Source: CBFGRV01 sp965651265
GTDB taxonomy: Bacteria > Bacteroidota > Rhodothermia > Rhodothermales > VXPQ01
DNA: 14,673 nucleotides
Direction: 5' to 3'
Assembly (NCBI GenBank): GCA_965651265.1
Contig: CBFGRV010000069.1
Location: 1 to 14,673 of the forward strand
The notes beneath the pieces are model-generated. The model saw only the letters and a program-made list of their open reading frames with translations. It was not told the origin of the DNA and ran no database searches. A program made the translations under genes and the position numbers. This document shows positions 1 to 7,107 of this stretch, in pieces; the stretch's first letter is position 1, and each line of letters begins with the position of its first letter.

Positions 1-23
1 TGGATGAAGATTGTCCCGCTATC

Positions 24-42
24 CTGGACAGCCCTTGTCCAG
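24..42. repeat. Perfect 7-bp inverted repeat (short hairpin)
   Basis: CTGGACA at 24-30 and TGTCCAG at 36-42 are perfect reverse complements around a 5-base loop. It lies about 65 bp beyond the stop codon of the minus-strand gene ending at 108, so it could act in 3'-end formation. No T-run follows on either strand, so I do not call it an intrinsic terminator. The rest of bases 1-107 shows no convincing gene end or start. Confidence 0.4.
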
Positions 43-107
43 CTGACACGGATTTCGAGATTTTCTGCTTTCAGACACCCCGGCACCCTCGGCTGCCCCC
101 GACTCCC

Positions 108-1289
108 TCACAAAAGCAGCGCCTCCAGGCGGTGGGCGTAGAGGCGATCCTCCAGATCGGACCACGCGAACAGGGTGAAGCGCCCGTCCTGAGAGGCCAC
201 GAAGGCGAGGGCATCGCGCTGGTCATGAACGAACTGGGCGGCCGAGAGGTGGCGCGTCCCTCCTATCGAAGCGGCATCTACGGTCAGCGGCACATTCCCT
301 ACGACGGGCTCGGTGATCACCACCTCCTTCACGGTGGATGAGTCGAGCGCGCGCTCGATCTTCGCGCCGAAGGCAAGCAGTGCATACTGCCGATTGATGA
401 TGGTAGCGCCATCCACGGCCGTGAGCCCGGCGAGTGCATCGACGGCCTGCTGCACCTCGGCGAGCCTTGGTCCACCTTCTCCTCCGTCCGCACCAATCTC
501 TTGAAGGAGTAACGAGAGCTGATCGAAGGGCGGTGTGATCTGGTATCGAATGGGCGTCACGATCGATCGCATCCAACTGTCGTGATCTCCCACGACCAGC
601 AGGATGCCGCCATGTCCGTGCGCGCGCATCGAAATGGCCAACCGGAGGAGCAAGTTCGGGTAGGTATCCGGCTCCTTCGACACGTTGTCCGCGGTCGATC
701 CGAGCCACCCCAACCTCCCGTCCATGCCGGTCAACGCCGCAAGCACCTCGGGGCAATCGGGGCGGCGGGCCGCCTCGTCATCGACGACCTTCACCTGATC
801 CCCTTTAAACATCGCCAGGTTGCCGTACTTCCCGTAGGGATGCCCACGGCTGTATTTGGCGACGACCAGGCCTGGCTCGAAGACCTCGACGGCCAGGCTG
901 TAGTCCGGAACCACGCGCGTGGCCCCCCAGACGCGAAGGTCGGGGGCATCGCCCCACACACAAAGATGGAGACCCGGCCGCTCGACGGCAGGGGCGAGTC
1001 GCGTGAGGCCGCCAGGGGCCAGAGTGATACTCCGATCCAGAACGATCGCATCGCCGGCCTCTTCCCGGGGCACGATGGCGAGCGAAATCTTCGGTATCCG
1101 GCCCTCCTCGCGACGAAGGCTGGCCCAGAAGGCGGCCTCTATCAGCCGCTCGATGACGTCGGGCTGGGGTAAGTGGGCACGAATACTCATGCCCGTGCGG
1201 CGCGCCTCTTCGTGTCGTCGCCGAAGGGACTCGTGGATTGTCGATGACACCCTCCCGGCCGGCGGGTAGATGAGATCGCTCATGGGCAT
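108..1289 (-). CDS. Protein with a C-terminal DisA_N-like (diadenylate cyclase-type) domain, probably a nucleotide sensor
   Basis: The 393-residue product has no signal peptide or membrane segment, so it is probably cytoplasmic. Its last ~110 residues resemble the DisA_N/DAC fold of c-di-AMP synthases. A DGA motif at 293-295 (VDGATIINR) is followed by GGTRHLSA at 343-350 and SQDG at 366-369, in the order and spacing of the catalytic DGA and GTRHR motifs. The third residue of RHR is Leu (RHL, 346-348), which argues against normal cyclase activity. Residues 45-260 form a larger N-terminal region with an AHGHGGILLVVGD stretch at 223-235. That arrangement recalls the DisA_N-variant 'probable sensor' families (DACNV and relatives), placed from memory. 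ATG at 1289 is used; ATG at 1283 is an alternative, with GGAA just upstream of the first. It lies 24 bp after a small membrane-protein gene on the same strand and is probably co-transcribed with it. Ligand and output are unknown. Confidence 0.65.
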   Translation of the reverse strand: MPMSDLIYPPAGRVSSTIHESLRRRHEEARRTGMSIRAHLPQPDVIERLIEAAFWASLRREEGRIPKISLAIVPREEAGDAIVLDRSITLAPGGLTRLAPAVERPGLHLCVWGDAPDLRVWGATRVVPDYSLAVEVFEPGLVVAKYSRGHPYGKYGNLAMFKGDQVKVVDDEAARRPDCPEVLAALTGMDGRLGWLGSTADNVSKEPDTYPNLLLRLAISMRAHGHGGILLVVGDHDSWMRSIVTPIRYQITPPFDQLSLLLQEIGADGGEGGPRLAEVQQAVDALAGLTAVDGATIINRQYALLAFGAKIERALDSSTVKEVVITEPVVGNVPLTVDAASIGGTRHLSAAQFVHDQRDALAFVASQDGRFTLFAWSDLEDRLYAHRLEALLL

Positions 1290-1313
1290 CGGCTTCCGAT
1301 TCGGTCGATCACC

Positions 1314-1625
1314 TCAACGTGGACTCAGCAGCTTCACCAGCTTGTTGTAGACGCCCATCGTAAGCAGAGTCGGCGCCCACATTCCGACGAGATGGCTCCG
1401 CTCCAGTTCTCCGCGCTTATAATACCACAGGGCGAGGCCCATCGCGCCGAAGGCGGCGAGTAAAAAGGCATCCGAAGGCAGCTTGGCCGCCTGCTGCTCC
1501 ATCAGCCTCGTCAGCGCGCCCTCCGCATGCTCGGCCCGGCGAACCGCCGACGGCTCGTAGACGCGCTCCGATCTCTTCATGGCCGGGTTCACCATTTCCT
1601 GGCTCACATCGTCCCTCTTCTCCAT
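1314..1625 (-). CDS. Small predicted membrane protein, unknown function
   Basis: I do not recognise a family. The 103-residue product has a charged N-terminal half (1-48, rich in Glu, Arg and Lys, probably helical). Two hydrophobic stretches follow, at about 51-69 (SDAFLLAAFGAMGLALWYY) and 77-95, and a basic tail. It is therefore likely a two-helix inner-membrane protein with a cytoplasmic N-terminus. ATG at 1625 is preferred because GAGG lies 8 bases upstream. The frame remains open to a GTG at 1682, but that region has no ribosome-binding site and would intrude on the divergent promoter region. It is first in a likely two-gene unit with the DisA_N-like gene 24 bp downstream, which makes a membrane anchor or effector role for the pair possible. 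That role is inference only. Confidence 0.6.
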   Translation of the reverse strand: MEKRDDVSQEMVNPAMKRSERVYEPSAVRRAEHAEGALTRLMEQQAAKLPSDAFLLAAFGAMGLALWYYKRGELERSHLVGMWAPTLLTMGVYNKLVKLLSPR

Positions 1626-1729
1626 AATCTCAGCCTCAAGTTGCAACATTGCTTCGTTTCGAGAGAAACGGCCGCCGACCACCGCAGGTTGAGCCTGGTG
1701 TGTGAAGTTTTGAACCCAGGAACGACAAA
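1626..1729. promoter_or_regulatory. Divergent intergenic region between the 1625 (-) and 1730 (+) genes
   Basis: This 104-bp spacer must hold promoters for both outward-facing units. AGGA at 1718-1721 lies 8 bases before the GTG start at 1730 and fits a ribosome-binding site. AAGTTTTG at 1705-1712 is one mismatch from the Bacteroidota -7 consensus TAnnTTTG, but no TTG lies at the right distance upstream (the nearest, at 1689-1691, is only 13 bases away), and the implied leader would be very short. I cannot place a promoter with confidence. Confidence 0.35.
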
Positions 1730-2350
1730 GTGAACAGAAGCGGCAACTCCGGCAACGATGATCCCCAGAATCAGTCCGACGAGGGATTGCAGCTCGCGGC
1801 GGACGGCACCGGGCCGCTCATCCAGCGCGACTACTGGGCCGTGATCAACGCCTGCCAGCTCGATCCGGAAGAAGTCATCGATATCGTGCGGCGCAGATTT
1901 CGCGATCTGGCGCCGAGGGAGCTCGTCGAGTTCTCCAACCCCGGCAAATCCCACCTGGAGCTGGGCGATGAGATGGAGGTGCACATCCGCATGGGACCGG
2001 ATTTCGGCGTCCGCGTCGCCGATGTGAGCGACCTGAGCATTACCCTCACGACGCTTCGGGGGCACGCCGAAGCCGGCAAGATCACCTTCGGATGCTACCG
2101 CAACACGCGCGGCGACGTGATCTTTCACATCCGAAGCCGCGCCCGGGCCAAATCCCTCCTCCATCAGATCGGATTCCTGACGGCCGCCGATGCCATGCAG
2201 ACGAACACATGGACCGACTTCATCGACCGGCTGGCGCACGCTGTGGGCGATGGGGTCATCGGAGAGATCTTCGCCGACACCTGCGAGGTGGATGACTCGG
2301 AGATCGATGCAAAGCCGGACACGCCGACCTTCATCGCGGTGTCCGAATGA
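1730..2350 (+). CDS. DUF1990-like protein, first of a tandem pair
   Basis: The 206-residue product is soluble, with a polar, probably disordered N-terminus (1-28, rich in Asn, Asp and Gln). Its core around 100-165 contains TLRGHAEAG (108-116), followed by a beta-rich GKITFGCY segment and the stretch DVIFHIRSRARAKSLL (129-144). That order matches the DUF1990 signature 'TLxGHxExGE-F...' and also the next gene product (TLEGHIERG), so the two appear to be diverged paralogues. The acidic C-terminal tail is not shared. No biochemical function of DUF1990 is established that I can name. The start is GTG at 1730, supported by AGGA 8 bases upstream. The stop overlaps the next start (ATGA at 2347-2350), so translational coupling is expected. 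Family membership is weaker here than for its neighbour. Confidence 0.6.
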   Translation: MNRSGNSGNDDPQNQSDEGLQLAADGTGPLIQRDYWAVINACQLDPEEVIDIVRRRFRDLAPRELVEFSNPGKSHLELGDEMEVHIRMGPDFGVRVADVSDLSITLTTLRGHAEAGKITFGCYRNTRGDVIFHIRSRARAKSLLHQIGFLTAADAMQTNTWTDFIDRLAHAVGDGVIGEIFADTCEVDDSEIDAKPDTPTFIAVSE

Positions 2351-3048
2351 AGGCTCGATGGCGTATCGGTGGGGGATGGTCGCGGGACGAGCTCCAGCGC
2401 GAGCTCGAATGGGCCGCGACATTGCGGCGCAATTTTGACGCGGACCCTGACGACTTGCCGCACGACGCCGGCTGGTTCGGGTATGGATCGGAATCCGTTC
2501 TGGCGCACGCCCATCCGGGCCCGCCCATCGGCGGCGGCGCCTTCATGGCCGGTCGCCGGTGCCTCGAGTGCTACGGCTTTTCCGATCCGCGCATCGTGCG
2601 GGCCTACTTCGATGACGACGCGGACCTCCTGGAGCGCCGGATGATTCTCGATCTTCGGGCATTCCGCATCATCCGATTTTTGGGAGGCGTGGTCGTCGGC
2701 GCCGTCCGCGATGCGTCCACCGAGACATCCACAACCTTCGGCTTCCGGTACGATACCCTCGAGGGGCACATCGAACGGGGATCCGAATGGTTCTTGCTGT
2801 CGAAGGACCACGAAACGGGGATGATCCGCTTCCGGATTTCGGCGCGCTGGCTCCCGGGGGATTTCCCGAACTGGTGGAGCCGGGTGGGATTCCACCTGGT
2901 TCGGCGACACTATCAGATGCAATGGCACCGGCGCGCGCACGAGATCCTGGCCGCCGAAGTGCGCGGCGCCATGCAGGCCGGTGAACGCCTGATGGCCGGC
3001 CCGCCCAAAGTCACGTTCGAATTCGAGAGGAGGACCCAGTATGCGTAG
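2347..3048 (+). CDS. DUF1990 family protein, second of a tandem pair
   Basis: The 233-residue product has no signal peptide and no clear membrane helix. The C-terminal half carries the DUF1990 pattern: FGFRYDTLEGHIERGSEWF at 131-149, a beta segment (IRFRISARWLP, 160-170), then an aromatic and basic stretch with GFHLVRRHYQMQWHRRAHEI (181-200), the usual family ending. Residues 42-64 contain a Gly-rich GWFGYGS and HPGPPIGGG that may form the first part of the domain. Molecular function is not established for the family. The start codon sits inside the stop of the preceding gene (4-bp overlap), and its own stop overlaps the DUF4126 gene by 8 bp. All three should therefore be translated from one mRNA in a fixed ratio, which suggests a shared process or complex, possibly at the membrane through the third product. 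Confidence 0.75.
   Translation: MKARWRIGGGWSRDELQRELEWAATLRRNFDADPDDLPHDAGWFGYGSESVLAHAHPGPPIGGGAFMAGRRCLECYGFSDPRIVRAYFDDDADLLERRMILDLRAFRIIRFLGGVVVGAVRDASTETSTTFGFRYDTLEGHIERGSEWFLLSKDHETGMIRFRISARWLPGDFPNWWSRVGFHLVRRHYQMQWHRRAHEILAAEVRGAMQAGERLMAGPPKVTFEFERRTQYA
3028..3033 (+). promoter_or_regulatory. Strong Shine-Dalgarno (AGGAGG) for the DUF4126 gene
   Basis: AGGAGG lies 7 bases before ATG at 3041, within the last codons of the upstream gene. It fixes the start at 3041. It is also the clearest anti-SD match in the window, showing that the host uses SD-led initiation at least for some genes, whereas several other starts here have no visible SD. Confidence 0.8.
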
Positions 3049-3568
3049 ACATGACTCCACGACGCTGTGGATGGCGGCCGGCTTCGGTGCGATCAGCGGA
3101 ATCCGCAGTATGGCCGGCATCGCGCTCTTGAGCTGGGGCCGGCACCATCGTCCGGGCGGGACGCTCCGGCGCCTCGGCGAGATGGCGGCGCTTCGGCTCT
3201 CGGGCAATCATCGCATCACCACGCTGCTGGCCCGCAGATACGTCGACACCGTCACGGCTACGCTGGCGGCCGGCGAGATGACGGCGGACAAGGTCGCGGA
3301 TCTACCTCCGCGCACGGAACTGCCCGCGCTGCTCGGACGCGCGGCTTTCGGCGCCCTGTCCGGTCTGGCCGTGGCCGAACTGCGCGACGGCCCACGAGCG
3401 CTCGCCGCCACCACCGGCGCATTGTCCGCCATCGCATCGGCTCACCTGTTCTACCAGGTCCGGAAGGCCGCCACAGACCAATCGAGCATCCCGGATTGGG
3501 CGATCGGCCTGGCGGAGGACGTGCTCATCCTCATCGGCGGAAAACGCCTGATCGATCAGCTACGCTGA
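3041..3568 (+). CDS. DUF4126 family membrane protein
   Basis: The 175-residue integral membrane protein matches the DUF4126 pattern. It has an N-terminal helix with GIRSMAG at 20-26, the segment GEMTADKVADLPPRTELPALLGR around 78-100 (family form 'GELxADKLPxxPPRTxPPALLGR'), a Gly/Ala-rich helix at 100-135, and a C-terminal helix beginning LAEDVLILIGG (157-167). About four hydrophobic segments are visible. Biochemical function is unknown for the family; the conserved ADK...PPRT stretch between helices is its diagnostic feature. It ends a three-gene unit, overlapping the DUF1990 gene before it by 8 bp, and converges with the Ca2+-ATPase gene across 51 bp. Length is normal for the family. Confidence 0.8.
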   Translation: MRRHDSTTLWMAAGFGAISGIRSMAGIALLSWGRHHRPGGTLRRLGEMAALRLSGNHRITTLLARRYVDTVTATLAAGEMTADKVADLPPRTELPALLGRAAFGALSGLAVAELRDGPRALAATTGALSAIASAHLFYQVRKAATDQSSIPDWAIGLAEDVLILIGGKRLIDQLR

Positions 3569-3619
3569 GCTGGAGGTGGGCTGAATCTGGGGCGCGTGCG
3601 ATAGCGCCGAAAGTAACTG

Positions 3620-6430
3620 TCAGCGCTTGACGGCCTTCACGATCTCTCGCAGCCAGAGCACGGAGCTTGCAACGGCCGTACAGATGATCCAATCACCGCC
3701 ACTTAGCGAAACCGTCCCGAACGCGCGCTGCAGGATCGGCACATAGACGACGGCGACCTGCAGCGCCACGGAGAGCCCGACCGCCCCCCAGAGCCATCCG
3801 TTCGTGAACAGATCGAGGAAGGCGCTGCGATCGTCCGAACGCGCGTTGAACACATTGAAGACCTGGAACAGCATGAGCGTCGTGAACGCCATGGTCTGTC
3901 CGTAAGTGATGTCGCCTGAACCCTCGATGAGGCCTCCGGGCAGCGAGGCATCCAACACGGCCAGCGTGCCCATGGCCATGACGGCTCCCACGAAAAAGAT
4001 GCCGCGCCACATCTCGGCTGTGAGCACACCTTCGTCCTTCGGGCGCGGCGGATGCGTCATGACGTCGGCGTTGGCCGGATCGAGGCCCAGCGCCAGCGCC
4101 GGCGCGCCGTCCGTAACGAGGTTGATCCACAGGATCTGCGTCGCCAACAGCGGCAACACGACGGCCCCCCCGCCCACATCCAGCCCGATCACACCGGCCA
4201 GCAGCACGCCGAAGAACATCGTCATCACCTCGCCAATGTTAGACGAGAGCAGGTAGCGCAGAAATTTTCGGATGTTGCCGAAGATGACCCGCCCCTCCTC
4301 CACCGCCGCCACGATGGTCGCGAAGTTGTCGTCAGCGAGGATCATGTCGGATGCCTTCTTGGACACGTCCGTGCCCGTGATGCCCATCGCGATCCCTATG
4401 TCGGCCGATTTGAGGGCCGGCGCGTCGTTCACGCCGTCTCCGGTCATGGCGACTACATCCCCGTGCCGTTGAAGCGCATCCACGATGCGCAGCTTGTGCT
4501 CCGGATTCACACGTGCGTAGATCGACGTCGTCAGCACGAGCTCGTCCAGCTCTTCGTCGCTCAGGGTCTCGAGCTCGCGTCCGACGGCGACGCGCTCCTC
4601 CTCGGCGATGCCGAGCTCGCGCGCGATGACCAGGGCCGTTGCCGGGTGGTCTCCCGTGATCATGATGGGACGCACGCCGGCGCTCTTGGCGCGGCGAACG
4701 GCGTCCCGGACCTCCTCGCGCGGTGGGTCGATCATCCCGATCAGACCGAGAAAAACGAGGTCCTGCTCGAGCTCCGCACCCGGCTCATGGCCATCGAGGC
4801 TCTCGCCCGGGATCACCTTCGTTGCGACGGCCAGCGTTCGGAGCGCTTCCCCGGCGAGTCGCTCGTTCGTTTCGACGATTTCGAGGCGGCGGTCGTGGGT
4901 GAGCGGCCGCTCGACGCCGTCGACGAGCTCGTGCGAACACCGTGGCAGGAGCACATCCGGCGCCCCTTTCGTGAAGATGCGGAGCCGGCCCGGTTCATCG
5001 GCGATGGAATGAACGGTAGACATGAGCTTCCGCTCCGACGAAAAGGGCACCTCGCCCACGCGCGGAAAGCGTCCATCCAGCTCGTCGGCATCGAGTCCCG
5101 CTTTTCGCGCCGCGACGATGAGCGCGCCCTCGGTCGGGTCTCCCTGAACGATCCAACTCCCGTCGTCCTCCTGAAGCTCGGCATTGTTCGCGCGCTCCGC
5201 GGCCGTAAGGGCCATCATCACCTCCTCCCGCAGGGCGCCGTCGGGCGGCGTGTCTCCATCCACCAGGACCTCTCCTACGGGAGCATATCCGGTGCCGCTG
5301 ATGTCGACGCGGCCGGATGCCGTCACGACGGCTCGCACCGTCATCTCGTTGCGCGTTAGGGTGCCCGTTTTGTCGGACGCGATCACGCGCGCCGAGCCCA
5401 GCGTTTCCACCGCCGAAAGGTGGCGCACGATGGCATTCCGCCGGGCCATTCGCTGCACGCCGAGTGCAAGCACTGCCGTTACGACGGCCGGAAGCCCCTC
5501 GGGAACGGCCGCCACGGCCAGCGCCACACCCAGAATGAGCACGTCCACGATGCCCGAGAGCCCGGTCACGTTCTCCACGAGGATGATGGTGGCGATCATC
5601 ACGACGGCGATCCCGATCACGATCATCCCCAAAAGCTTCCCGACGCGGTCAAGCTCGATCTGCAGCGGCGTGGTCTCGTCCTCCGTCTCGCGCAACAGGT
5701 CCGCGATCCGACCCATCTGTGTCGCCATTCCCGTGGCCGTCACCACGGCCCGTCCGTGTCCGTAGGTGGCCGATGTGCCGCTGAACACCATGTTGTGGCG
5801 ATCCCCCAGCGCGACCTCGTTCGGGATCACATCGGCGTGCTTCTCGATGGGCTCGCTCTCGCCCGTGAGCGCCGCCTCGCTCACCTTCAGAGCGACCGTC
5901 TCGATGAGCCGCGCATCCGCCGGAATGGTGTCGCCTTCCTCGATGAGGAGCAGATCGCCCGGCACGATGTCCGCAGAGGAGATGATTTTCTGCACGCCGC
6001 CGCGCACCACCGGGGCCTGGTCCGCGGCCATCTCCTGCAGAGCCGAAACGGCCGCCTGCGCGCGAGACTCCTGGAGGAAGCCCATCGCGGCGTTGAGCAG
6101 CACGACGGCCAGGATGGCGATGGCCTCGTACGGCGCGGCGGTGTCCTGCTCGATGATCCAGAGCCCGGCGGAGATCGCCGTGGCGACGAGCAGCAGGATG
6201 ACGAGAGTATCCTGAAACTGCGCCAGAAAGCGCCGCCATGCGGGCACGGCCGCCTCTCCGCGCAACTCGTTCGGCCCGAAGCGCTTGAGCCGAGCCGCCG
6301 CCTCGCTGTCCGAAAGGCCGTTCTCCGCATCCGTCTCCAGTGCGGCGATCACCTGCGAGACATCCACCCGATACGCCTTCTCCACCACGGCCTGGGATTC
6401 GTCGACGGGCGTTTCCGGAACTGCGTTCAT
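3620..6430 (-). CDS. P-type calcium-transporting ATPase (type IIA, SERCA/PMR1-like)
   Basis: This complete 936-residue ATP-driven Ca2+ pump probably exports Ca2+ across the inner membrane. In order it shows the N-terminal cation ATPase region with GLSDSEAAARLKRFGPNEL, the A-domain TGES (189-192), TM4 VPEGLPA (PEGL at 310-313), the phosphorylated Asp in DKTGTLT (Asp353), DPTEGALI and KGAPD in the nucleotide domain, TGDHPAT, and TGDGVNDA (663-670). Membrane residues matching the SERCA Ca2+ sites are kept: Glu in PEGL, NIGE in TM5 (731-734) and NLVTD in TM6 (770-774). The site-I Glu of TM8 is not evident around FNVFNARSDD, so single-ion transport is possible. ATG at 6430 aligns with the family N-terminus; an in-frame ATG at 6490 would add 20 residues overlapping the upstream gene. 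It follows the VIT-type transporter by 16 bp, with no clear SD. Confidence 0.95.
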   Translation of the reverse strand: MNAVPETPVDESQAVVEKAYRVDVSQVIAALETDAENGLSDSEAAARLKRFGPNELRGEAAVPAWRRFLAQFQDTLVILLLVATAISAGLWIIEQDTAAPYEAIAILAVVLLNAAMGFLQESRAQAAVSALQEMAADQAPVVRGGVQKIISSADIVPGDLLLIEEGDTIPADARLIETVALKVSEAALTGESEPIEKHADVIPNEVALGDRHNMVFSGTSATYGHGRAVVTATGMATQMGRIADLLRETEDETTPLQIELDRVGKLLGMIVIGIAVVMIATIILVENVTGLSGIVDVLILGVALAVAAVPEGLPAVVTAVLALGVQRMARRNAIVRHLSAVETLGSARVIASDKTGTLTRNEMTVRAVVTASGRVDISGTGYAPVGEVLVDGDTPPDGALREEVMMALTAAERANNAELQEDDGSWIVQGDPTEGALIVAARKAGLDADELDGRFPRVGEVPFSSERKLMSTVHSIADEPGRLRIFTKGAPDVLLPRCSHELVDGVERPLTHDRRLEIVETNERLAGEALRTLAVATKVIPGESLDGHEPGAELEQDLVFLGLIGMIDPPREEVRDAVRRAKSAGVRPIMITGDHPATALVIARELGIAEEERVAVGRELETLSDEELDELVLTTSIYARVNPEHKLRIVDALQRHGDVVAMTGDGVNDAPALKSADIGIAMGITGTDVSKKASDMILADDNFATIVAAVEEGRVIFGNIRKFLRYLLSSNIGEVMTMFFGVLLAGVIGLDVGGGAVVLPLLATQILWINLVTDGAPALALGLDPANADVMTHPPRPKDEGVLTAEMWRGIFFVGAVMAMGTLAVLDASLPGGLIEGSGDITYGQTMAFTTLMLFQVFNVFNARSDDRSAFLDLFTNGWLWGAVGLSVALQVAVVYVPILQRAFGTVSLSGGDWIICTAVASSVLWLREIVKAVKR

Positions 6431-6446
6431 GGGAGGCTTCGGTTCA

Positions 6447-7013
6447 TCACGCAGAGATTCCCATGACATCCGCCAGGAACGCGCCCACACCGTAGGCGAT
6501 GCCTGCCGCCAGCGCGCCGACCAGCATCATCTCGAATCCCGACTTCCACCAGCTTCCGCGCGTGATGAACACTCGAGCGGCGCCGACGGCGAACAGGGTG
6601 AGTAGCGTCAGCACCACTGTAACGGGGAAGCGGTATTCCGGGGTGACGGAAAAGATCACCCCCAGCAGGGGCACCGCGCCGGCCACCACAAACGCGAGGA
6701 ACGTCGCAAGGCCGTGGCGAAAGGCAAACGGTTCCGTGACGGGCTTTTCCTCCATCTTCTCCACAGCCGTCTGGGAGCGAATGGACAGGAAACTGCTCGC
6801 GCCCATCGAGACACCATCGGCCAGGAGATTTGCCACGCCCAGGATGAGCACGACCACGGGTGAGAGCTGCGCGCCTTCCACGCCGGCCACGACGGCGAAG
6901 GTCGTGATGATTCCGTCGGTGGCCCCGTAGACGAGCTCAGGTAGGTAATGCTGCGCCACGTCGCGCGGCCCATCCAGAGTCGGATGCGTGGTCCCTTCGT
7001 GTATCAGTCGCAT
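6447..7013 (-). CDS. VIT1/CCC1 family divalent-cation transporter without the cytosolic metal-binding insert
   Basis: The 188-residue membrane protein belongs to the CCC1/VIT1 family (Fe2+/Mn2+ transport). TM1 has YGATDGIITTFAVVAG (29-44, Asp33) and TM2 has ANLLADGVSMGASSFLS (61-77, Asp66 and Met70), the family's ion-pathway signatures. Three further hydrophobic segments follow near 101-122, 128-149 and 160-184. In plant VIT1 and many bacterial relatives a long Glu-rich cytosolic metal-binding domain separates TM2 and TM3. Here only about 22 residues (79-100) remain, though they are still charged. ATG at 7013 is chosen because AGGAG lies 5 bases upstream. The frame extends to an ATG at 7052 that has no ribosome-binding site. 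Co-transcription with the Ca2+-ATPase 16 bp downstream is likely, suggesting joint handling of divalent metal. Confidence 0.85.
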   Translation of the reverse strand: MRLIHEGTTHPTLDGPRDVAQHYLPELVYGATDGIITTFAVVAGVEGAQLSPVVVLILGVANLLADGVSMGASSFLSIRSQTAVEKMEEKPVTEPFAFRHGLATFLAFVVAGAVPLLGVIFSVTPEYRFPVTVVLTLLTLFAVGAARVFITRGSWWKSGFEMMLVGALAAGIAYGVGAFLADVMGISA

Positions 7014-7107
7014 GCTCTCTCCTGTTGATCGGTGGTCTTTTAGATACGGCATCCCGAACTTGACGAGCCCTAATTAACGCACGGCCCTCCCACGAAGTAA
7101 CGAGAAG
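7014..7107. promoter_or_regulatory. Divergent intergenic region, transporter unit (-) and GH42 gene (+)
   Basis: This 94-bp spacer separates two outward-facing genes and should contain both promoters. It is more AT-rich than the coding DNA around TTAATTAG (minus-strand reading near 7070-7077). A TTGACG at about 7058-7063 on the plus strand resembles a -35 hexamer, but no good -10 follows at 16-18 bases. The minus-strand SD (AGGAG) lies at 7019-7023. Confidence 0.35.

Noticed and set aside
3..341. Possible tail of a gene entering from the left edge on the plus strand
   Set aside because: The frame stays open but runs deep into the antisense of the conserved C-terminus of the DisA_N-like gene, and shows no family motif.
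1604..3207. Minus-strand open frames opposite the DUF1990 genes
   Set aside because: They overlap an overlapping plus-strand operon whose frames match known families; the minus translations show no motifs.
3591..3608. Possible terminator hairpin between the convergent DUF4126 and ATPase genes
   Set aside because: The stem is only 5 bp (GGCGC/GCGCC) with an 8-base loop and no T-run on either strand.
4052..5359. Long plus-strand open frame (435 codons) inside the Ca2+-ATPase gene
   Set aside because: It is fully antisense to a gene with every P-type ATPase motif intact. Its translation is rich in His, Arg and Asp with no recognisable motif, as expected for the shadow of a high-GC gene.
5420..6466. 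Second plus-strand open frame (348 codons) opposite the ATPase N-terminal half
   Set aside because: Composition is extreme (very high His, Arg and Gly) and it is antisense to conserved A-domain coding sequence.
6431..6490. 20-residue N-terminal extension of the Ca2+-ATPase
   Set aside because: It would overlap the end of the transporter gene, and the sequence (MWARSWRMSWESLRDEPKPP) is not seen at family N-termini; ATG 6430 fits better.
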